Shown here one piece after another: positions 5,997 to 6,235 of a DNA stretch of 6,235 nt. The position numbers and the translations under genes were made by a program. Every line of letters begins with the position of its first letter. Within the stretch, counting starts at the first letter, position 1. Below the pieces are notes generated by a model. The model had not been told where the DNA came from. It ran no database searches and saw only the letters and a program-made list of their open reading frames with translations. Source of the DNA: Actinomycetota bacterium (GTDB lineage Bacteria > Actinomycetota > Actinomycetes > Nanopelagicales > Nanopelagicaceae); contig SXRC01000030.1 in assembly GCA_005793655.1 (NCBI GenBank), positions 1 through 6,235 of the forward strand, written 5' to 3'.

Positions 5997-6235
5997 TTAA
6001 TTACGCTCATGTACCAACCGTAACCCGATTAATGTTAGATCAGGTTCATGAAATTCAATGGTTTCACTTATCCCAAGCACTAACGGCGCAAGCCCACCGG
6101 TTGCAATTACACAAACCTCACCTGAATCTGGATATAAATCAGCTAATTCGTCAATGATTCTATTTACTAAGCCATCCACCTGACCGGCAAATCCAAATAT
6201 GGTTCCAGATTGCAACGCTTCAACAGTGTTCTTAC
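5997..6235 (-). CDS. coaX: Type III pantothenate kinase CoaX, C-terminal part; 5' end outside the window
   Basis: Phosphorylates pantothenate to 4'-phosphopantothenate, the first step of coenzyme A synthesis; cytoplasmic, ASKHA fold. The frame is open to the right edge, giving 78 residues before TAA at 5997-5999. It begins 'KNTVEALQSGTIFGFAG', then 'VDGLVNRII', 'VIATGGLAPLV' (the conserved ATGG nucleotide-binding turn of the fold) and 'EPDLTLIGLRLVHERN' at the end. These are the C-terminal signatures of CoaX. The catalytic Asp and N-terminal phosphate loop are off the window. The TTG at 6213-6215 is Leu inside 'VEALQSG' and not a start. In actinobacteria coaX commonly lies just upstream of lysS, as here. 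Confidence 0.93.
   Translation of the reverse strand, partial: KNTVEALQSGTIFGFAGQVDGLVNRIIDELADLYPDSGEVCVIATGGLAPLVLGISETIEFHEPDLTLIGLRLVHERN

Noticed and set aside
1..6235. CRISPR arrays, tRNA/rRNA genes, insertion sequences, phage or defence genes
   Set aside because: No spaced repeats, cloverleaf segments, transposase or integrase frames or terminal inverted repeats were seen. Nearly all the sequence is accounted for by housekeeping genes.

Overview
The window reads as chromosomal core DNA from a low-GC, gene-dense actinobacterium. The protein sequences (RadA, ClpC, class II LysS, CoaX and a stand-alone N-acetylglutamate synthase) are actinobacterial in style. The coaX-lysS-...-clpC order with radA nearby recalls the mycobacterial and streptomycete locus. 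The base composition, however, is AT-rich (roughly low 40s percent GC, judged by eye), with one-base gene overlaps and few spacers. This fits streamlined freshwater lineages such as Nanopelagicales (acI), but that placement is inference and was not tested.

Layout, left to right. The 3' end of radA (1-549) is the only gene on the + strand. Tail-to-tail with it lies a short-chain dehydrogenase gene on the - strand (1318 down to 542), split by an in-frame TAA at 737-739. Next come clpC (3819 to 1318), a 143-bp non-coding stretch (3820-3963 including the clpC leader) rich in inverted repeats, argA (4461 to 3964), lysS (5957 to 4461), a 39-bp gap, and the 3' end of coaX (5997 to beyond 6235).

The - strand genes fall into two likely transcription units. 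The first is coaX-lysS-argA, with lysS and argA joined by a TAATG stop/start overlap: CoA synthesis, lysyl-tRNA charging and arginine synthesis. The second is clpC-SDR, also joined by TAATG: the Clp unfoldase with an apparently unrelated oxidoreductase. The intergenic stretch before clpC is the only place with room for substantial regulation. It holds a good clpC ribosome binding site, an 8-bp inverted repeat with a nested 4-bp stem, a cluster of mutually exclusive hairpins and a DnaA-box-like 9-mer.

The most notable observation is the broken SDR gene. The 64 codons after the internal TAA still encode a perfectly recognisable SDR C-terminus in the same frame, so a single base accounts for the disruption. 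No novel defence system, mobile element, CRISPR array, tRNA or rRNA was seen. Apart from the SDR lesion and the clpC leader, this is an ordinary housekeeping region.
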